A stretch of DNA of 64,000 bases from Sciurus carolinensis (taxonomy: Eukaryota; Chordata; Mammalia; Rodentia; Sciuridae), in assembly GCF_902686445.1 (NCBI RefSeq), contig NC_062217.1:171425598-171489597 (forward strand), given 5' to 3'. Under the pieces are notes generated by a model, which was not told where the DNA came from, did no database searches, and worked only from the letters and a program-made list of their open reading frames with translations. The translations under genes were made by a program, and so were the position numbers. Below are positions 58,736 to 64,000 of this stretch, piece after piece; positions within the stretch are counted from its first letter, which is position 1, and each line of letters starts with the position of its first letter.

Positions 58736-59551
58736 TACTTGGTGAAGTAAATTAGAACAGCCCGCAGCTCCCTTGAGTCACGTGGCTTGAGTGATGGATG
58801 ACCCTGACCTTGCTTCAGAATTGATTCTGAACCTTATGCACATGATGGATGTTTCCTTGTCATTTCCTCTGTGCTGGGTGGTGGTGTGGGCATTCCTGGT
58901 GGCACCTGCTGCCTGCTGGGCTTCCTCAGCACCTGTGACAGTCCCCTGTCTGCGGGTCCCCACTCCCTCTGGTTTGTATTCCTGGGGTGCCCAGGCTTCA
59001 GCTCCCAGACTTGGCTGCCACCGGCCATGTTCCCAAAGCCCACTCCCCGTCTCACCTGAACCCACGTGAGGCTCTGGAGGGCCCGGTCCCCAGGGGCAGG
59101 TTGGGAAGCTTCTTCAAGCCATTAGGTTCCGAGGGATCTTTTCTTGAGAGGTTTGAGGGGTCTTGATTTTGCCTTTCCCTTTGTGCCACCTGCCCGGTGA
59201 CCCAGGCTGTGTTTGGAGTTAGTGAAGTTGGAGAAGTGGCCCTGGGTGTGCCTTTCAGCCCCCCGCCCTTGGACCAGCCCTTCAGTGGTCTGGTGGCCCC
59301 GAGCTGCGGCTGGTGTCCTGGGGAGCGGGCGCCCTGTTGACCTGACCTCTCTCTGGTTCAGCATTTCCTGATCGATGCTTTTCCCTGTTTCTCTTGTCAC
59401 CTGCCCTCTGTCTCCCGCCCTCTGTCCTGTGTTGACTCTTGACGACCCTCTGGCTCTCGGGGATGCTGCCCTCTGTGTTCCCTTGTTCCCGGGACCTGCG
59501 GGTCTCTGTGCCCTTTGTCTCCTGTGGTCTCGGCCGTCCCGTGCCCTCCAG

Positions 59552-59614
59552 GCTCGCGTTGGACGACGCCACCCGACACAAGCCGCTGAACTTGTCATCC
59601 CGTTTTTCACCCAG
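59552..59614 (+). other. DOCK1: Candidate alternative 5' extension of DOCK1 exon 12
   Basis: The AG at 59550-59551 (gtgccctccag|gctcgcg) is preceded by a pyrimidine-rich tract. The 63 bases from it to the standard acceptor contain no stop. Joined to exon 11 they keep the frame, adding 21 residues that start LALDDATR and end SSRFSPR before Val354. The same interval holds ctgaac, a plausible branch site for the standard acceptor. Use of this site is not shown by the sequence. Confidence 0.5.
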
Positions 59615-59694
59615 GGTGGCGGGGGAGAGCGACTTCCTGCAGACTGTCATAAACAAAGTCATCGCCGCCAAAGAGGTCAACCACAAGGGCCAGG
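59615..59694 (+). CDS. DOCK1: DOCK1 exon 12
   Basis: 80 bases: one base completing Pro353, 26 codons Val354 to Gln379, and one base of Gly380. The acceptor is ccgtttttcacccag; the donor is AGG|gtacgt. The peptide VAGESDFLQTVINKVIAAKE is followed by VNHKGQ. NKVIAAKEVNHKGQG is a very conserved DOCK-A signature shortly before the DHR-1 domain. From memory human has Asn where this copy has Ser in GES. Confidence 0.97.
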
Positions 59695-62600
59695 GTACGT
59701 ACCTCTGTTTTGTTTCTCTACTGTTCGTTTCTGGGAGCGTGGACGGTGCTGTCTGGTTGGCGTGTTAGCTCGATGTGGCTGGTGGTGATGGTGACATTGC
59801 TGGCGCTGGAGGGCTTGTCCCTGATGATCGCACACGCGGTGTCCCTGCTGCTGGCTTTCCTGAGCACCACTGGAGGCCAGCCTCCCGGAGGACAGCGAAG
59901 ACCGAGTCACACATGACTCAGCACTGGGATGAGCCCAGATCCGATGAGACTGGGGGCAGCACTGGCTTTCCTCCCTTGGTCCACCCTAGCCCTGTCCTCC
60001 TGTCCTCGCCCTTTAACAAAATCCTTGAATGCAGTCCCTGCCATGGCTGCAGTTCTCTCCTCACTGTAGGGAAACGGGGACATTGAACACCACCCTCTCC
60101 CCCAGGTGTGTGCTCTGGTCCCCTCTGTCCTCACCCACATTGAGTGTCAGGCTGTTTTCCAGGGCTGCCCTCTGTCCCCTGGGAAATTGGCTTCATTTGC
60201 ATGGACTGGCTCCCCTCTGTTCTGTTCACTCAGTGACCCCTCCTTCCCACTCTGTGTCCCGTGAGCACCCACTTTGACCCCTTGCTGATGCGTCCAGCAG
60301 CTCCCCTTCTGCTGGCAGAGCTGACCCCCTGTCAGCTTGACTCCAGCCAGTTGGCCCTTGGTTTGGCTAGGAGGTCTGCCAGAAAATGACTGTTGGAGGA
60401 GGCCTGCCTGCTGTCCGAGGAGAAGTCACCTCTCGAACCCAGGCCTGACCTGCCCCGCACAGCTGGGAACGTCCCCGCGTCAGTCCTGGGTCTGATGCTG
60501 ATGTGCTGTAAACTCAGCAGGGCTGAGGTGAAGGCCTGCCTTCCCGGTCCAGTTACCTGTGGTCACCAGACCTCCAGAAATAGCCCTGCCAGCTCAAGGA
60601 GAATGTTAACTGAGCGGAAGTGTGTTCTGGAGAAATGGGCCCTTCAGGGGCTCTGTGGGGACCCTGAACTGGTGCGACCTACCCCCCTGGCTAGCTACAG
60701 CAGAGCCATACCCGCCCTGCATGTTCACGAACATTCAGCTGACCCAGGCCCTCTTCCCCTGTAAAGTCTCAGCCACTGCAATTTGCACTTTAATTAAGAA
60801 CCAGTGGTTGGGGGTCTGGTCAGAGCTGTTGAGATGGAGCTGGAGGCGGGTGCTGGTAAGGGCCAGGCCTGCTTGTCCACCCTGGCCCTGTAGCAGGGTC
60901 CCGTGGACCTCCAGGTTCTCCTTCCCTGTCGTCTGAGCTTCAGTCAAGCGTTTGTGACAGTGTCACACAGGAGAAGTGGAGATGTGTCAGGGTAGCAGGA
61001 AACTACTCGAGCTGATGCCCGGAAGCCTGCCTCTGCCAGGCTCGTGACCAGAAGCTGTGAAGCCCGAGAAGGCAGGGCTGCTGCCTGGAGCCTGTGCCCG
61101 GGAGCAGGGGCTGCTGCAGCAGTGGGAGCTGAGATAGGACCCTCAGGCCATGGAGGCCCCCGGAGTCAGAATGCCTGGCAGCTCACTCACCGGGCTCTCC
61201 GTGTCCCTGAGCCTTTTCCTGGCTTGCCCATGTGGACTCTGTGTTGAGAGAGAGGTGGTCCAGGGAGTGCCCCTGAGCTGGCTGCTGGGCATGGCTGGGG
61301 CTTCCGTGTTTCCATCAGTACCGACCCAGGCTGACCCTGCGCCTGCTCACCTGGGTCCCAGGCGAGGTGCCTGGGCCTCAGCAGGGAGGAAAGGCTGATT
61401 TGCGCCAGCAGGTGCATTTCATGACGGTCTGTGGGTGGTCGCCTCAAGGCCCAGGCCTAGTCTAGGTTTGCATCAGTGTATTTACTGGTCACCATGGAAA
61501 AATCTTTTATAATCAACCCAGATTATTCTGACTCCTAAACCCAGCGGTGCTGGGCATTTGAGGTGGACAGTGTCCCCTCCCCGACACCCAGACCCCTGCT
61601 TCTGCTGCTTGAGACATAATGGTGCTCATTCTTTTCACTTTCAGTTATTCTGATGAAGCAGATGTCAGTCCCAAATGTACCTTGTGTTTGATGAATATTG
61701 GTCTCATATTCTCCTGTGGAAGGTGTTTTTAAGCTCGATATAATCAGGAAAATTTAGTCTCCAAATTTAAAGTGTGCTGTAACAACTGAATTGTGTCACT
61801 GAGACTCAAGTTCATGAACTCAGGTACTTGAGCAGAGTGGTATTGTGAGTAAGAAGAGGTGTGTGAAAGGCAGGACTTCCCATGTTAGTGTTCATGCTCT
61901 CTGGTACCAGTGCCAGGAGAGGTGAGGAAGTGCCTGGCCCTGGAAGGTCCAGCAGCTTCATTTCCTGTAGGTCCAGAGCTGGTGCTAGTTCAAGGCACTG
62001 TGTGTGAATTAGTGAAAAGAAGGAGGTGCGGTCAGTGTCGGCTGGAGTGTGGGCTCCTCGTCACCTTTCTTGGCCCATTACTGTGTGCGTTGCGTGTCTA
62101 GAGCCTTGGTACATGTGCCCCTATTTGGGTGCCATCCTCTGGTGGGTCTCGGGGACTTGCTTCCATTGTTTCTGTTTTCCTCCTCTTTCAAACTCTGCCT
62201 CCCACGATGTAGACTTCAGTACCTCAAAGGAAGGGAAAAGCATATGGAAAGAAAGGAAAGAGCAGGGAACACCCAGCGTCGCTACCCTGGACACCGGCTG
62301 CCTCTGTCCACCCCTCCTGCTCCACCTCGCTCTGTCTCTTCCCTTCCTCTTTGTCTCCCCCAGTGCCTGTGCTGGCTTCCCCCAGGGTGCTCTTGCCCAG
62401 GTCCTTGGCGCCAGCTGGGTTGCTAGCGACCTGGGCTCCCCTTTCCTGGGCCACATCTGGCTCTTGGCCAGCACCCTTCCTGGTTCCCCATATGCTGGCC
62501 TCTGCTTCCTTGTGCGAGCTCTGCTTGGGGGACTCCTCCTGCACACTCCTGGGCACCCTCTTCTTTCTCTTGCCACCCGTGTGCTGACCTTGGGCGTCTC

Positions 62601-63114
62601 CTGGGGCAGGTCTTCCTGGGGCCCCAGCACCTTCTGGGGCCATCACAAGGACTCTCCTTCTTCCTTTGCTCCCTCCACTTCTCCACATTGGTCCCCTCCT
62701 GTCCCCAAGGTCCAGTTCCCATCTGGCCACTGCTCACCCATTCAAAGTGGACTCTGCTGGGGTGCTTTCCTCTGAACCCCTAGCCTGTTGCCATGCAGCC
62801 ACCAGGGTGTCATCAAGTCAGCCCCTGACTTGCTCCTGAGCCCTTCTCCAGGCCTCCCTACTGCCCCTCAGTGGACCATGCTTCCTGCTGACCTCCTGAA
62901 GCTGTCACTTGGGGTGAGCACAGGCCTGCAAGTTCCTTGCTGCCTGCAGATCTCAGCCTGATGTCCTTCCTTGGAGGAGCCTCTGGGACCCTCAGCATGC
63001 TCTGGACTACCCCCAAGAGCTCTTCCTATTCGTATATGCCTCTGAGGGACTGTGACCCTGGCAGTGAAGTTAAGGCCCTAGCAGGGGAGGTGGTAAGTGC
63101 CCCATCTGTGCAGC

Positions 63115-63172
63115 ACCCATTGTGTGCCTGGCACATAGTAGGTGTGCATTAGATACTTTTGAATAAATGGAA
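63115..63172 (+). repeat. L2/MIR-type 3' end
   Basis: tgtgtgcctggcacatagta, ggtgtgcattagatactttt and gaataaatgg match the standard end of L2-class and MIR repeats, tgcctggcacatagtaggtg and onward to a gaatgaatg tail. Confidence 0.75.
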
Positions 63173-63596
63173 GGGCTCATTAGATGGCAGAGGGAGGTGG
63201 CTTCAGTGGCTTACAAAAGACAAAATGTGTCAGTGACTTTTGAGTTTCTCACACAAGTGATGGTCTTTCAGTCTTGATGAAGGGCAAAGCCATTTCTGGG
63301 ACAGCATGGTGGGGGTGGGGTCAAAGCTAGCAGACCTGGCCTGACGTGGCTCCTCGTGTGCGTCAGTGGAATGCTTAGAATGCAATTCACTGTGGGCAAG
63401 GTCTGTGATTTTCTCACATTCTTCTACTGAGTGCAGGGTGCTAAGCTAAGTAGCTGTGAGTGGGTGGCACTCTGTGCTGAGTACCTTCTACCTGGACACC
63501 TGGACGCCCACTGCACACTCCTGGGAACCCTCCTTCTACAGGAGCATCCAGAAAGGGAACAAGAGCACATATGTCCCCAGGTGCATAGAGAAGCAG

Positions 63597-63598
<2 letters not shown>

Positions 63599-63646
<48 letters not shown>
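63599..63646. repeat. CA dinucleotide microsatellite
   Basis: About 21 uninterrupted CA units followed by tatatatgc. It leads directly into the minisatellite at 63647. Confidence 0.97.
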
Positions 63647-63648
<2 letters not shown>

Positions 63649-64000
63649 GCTTAAACGCACAGAGATGTACGAACACACAGAGAAGCAGCCACACACGGAC
63701 ATGCTTAAACACAGACACAGAGAAGAAGACACAGACATGCTTAAACACAGGCACACAGACATACACAGGAGTAGACACACATGTGCACATGCTTAAACAC
63801 ACAGATACACAGACACACTTAAACACATAGACACAACACACATAGAAAAGCAGACCCGCTTAAACACAGACGCATGGACACACAGAGACGCAGACACATG
63901 TATATGCTTAAGCCCACATGGGCATACAGAGAAGCAGACACACAGACATGCTTAGACACACCATAACGCTGGACACACTTAAACACCGGGATGCACGGAC
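63647..64000. repeat. ACAGACAC-rich minisatellite, running off the window
   Basis: An imperfect unit of roughly 30-50 bases, of the form agagaagcagacacacagac followed by atgcttaaacacac, repeats at least eight times. The gcttaaacac or acttaaacac core recurs near 63649, 63702, 63739, 63790, 63817, 63858, 63907, 63950 and 63979. It continues past the end. Confidence 0.85.

Larger units (their letters stand above)
56682..59614 (+). other. DOCK1 intron 11
   Basis: 2.9 kb, phase 2. It holds an old hAT-type DNA transposon relic (57870-58050) and a CT microsatellite (about 58690-58735). The last 63 bases (59552-59614) are open in the frame of exon 12 and preceded by a pyrimidine-rich stretch ending in ccctccag; see the findings. 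Confidence 0.85.
59695..64000 (+). other. DOCK1 intron 12 (5' part)
   Basis: 4.3 kb to the end of the window, phase 1. The next exon is not reached. It contains an L2/MIR-type 3' end at 63115-63172 and the CA/ACAGACAC repeat cluster from 63599. Frames of up to 249 codons at 62026-62775 occur on both strands and have no known domain. Positions 60000-62900 may hold decayed L2-type sequence, which I cannot delimit. Confidence 0.8.

Noticed and set aside
62026..62775. 249-codon plus-strand frame in intron 12
   Set aside because: Overlapping frames of similar length on the minus strand, no domain, no splice support; probably composition.

Overview
This is a stretch of mammalian nuclear DNA, almost certainly from a squirrel-family rodent (Sciuridae: squirrel, ground squirrel or marmot). 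Two things point there. First, the short retroposons are tRNA-derived ID elements and B1-ID composites of the MEN type. Second, there is a short piece of a LINE-1 3' end that I recognise from memory as the sciurid kind. The window holds one recognisable protein-coding gene, DOCK1 (DOCK180), on the + strand. Eleven consecutive coding exons (numbered 2 to 12, assuming one upstream coding exon) can be read between 31247 and 59694. All have GT-AG borders and compatible phases, and together they encode 364 codons, corresponding to residues 16 to 380 of the protein.

Layout. Positions 1-31246 are the 3' part of DOCK1 intron 1; exon 1 and the promoter lie upstream of the window. This part is GC-rich and full of old repeats: MaLR/MLT1 LTRs, L1M fragments, MIR and L2 pieces. 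It also has two large TGG/TGA-type satellites in opposite orientation (15.6-16.4 kb and 27.0-27.8 kb), a 19-bp GC-rich minisatellite at 10.4 kb and a CpG-dense patch at 18.2-18.6 kb. Exons 2, 3 and 4 (31.2, 36.6 and 39.6 kb) encode most of the SH3 domain. Exons 5 and 6 (43.5 and 45.8 kb) encode the helical segment after it. Exons 7 to 12 (48.3-59.7 kb) encode the region leading up to the DHR-1 lipid-binding domain, which lies beyond the window. Positions 59695-64000 are the start of intron 12 and end in a CA repeat merging into an ACAGACAC-rich minisatellite that runs off the edge.

Function. DOCK1 is a large cytoplasmic scaffold and guanine-nucleotide exchange factor that activates RAC1 together with ELMO proteins, downstream of CRK/p130Cas, in engulfment, migration and myoblast fusion. 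Only its N-terminal, ELMO-facing and autoinhibitory part is encoded here; the DHR-1 and catalytic DHR-2 domains are not.

The most useful new observation is a second in-frame 3' splice site 63 nt upstream of exon 12. It would add 21 residues between Pro353 and Val354. I found no second protein-coding gene, no true tRNA or rRNA gene and nothing prokaryotic. The many other open frames lie in repeats or GC-rich intron and lack support.
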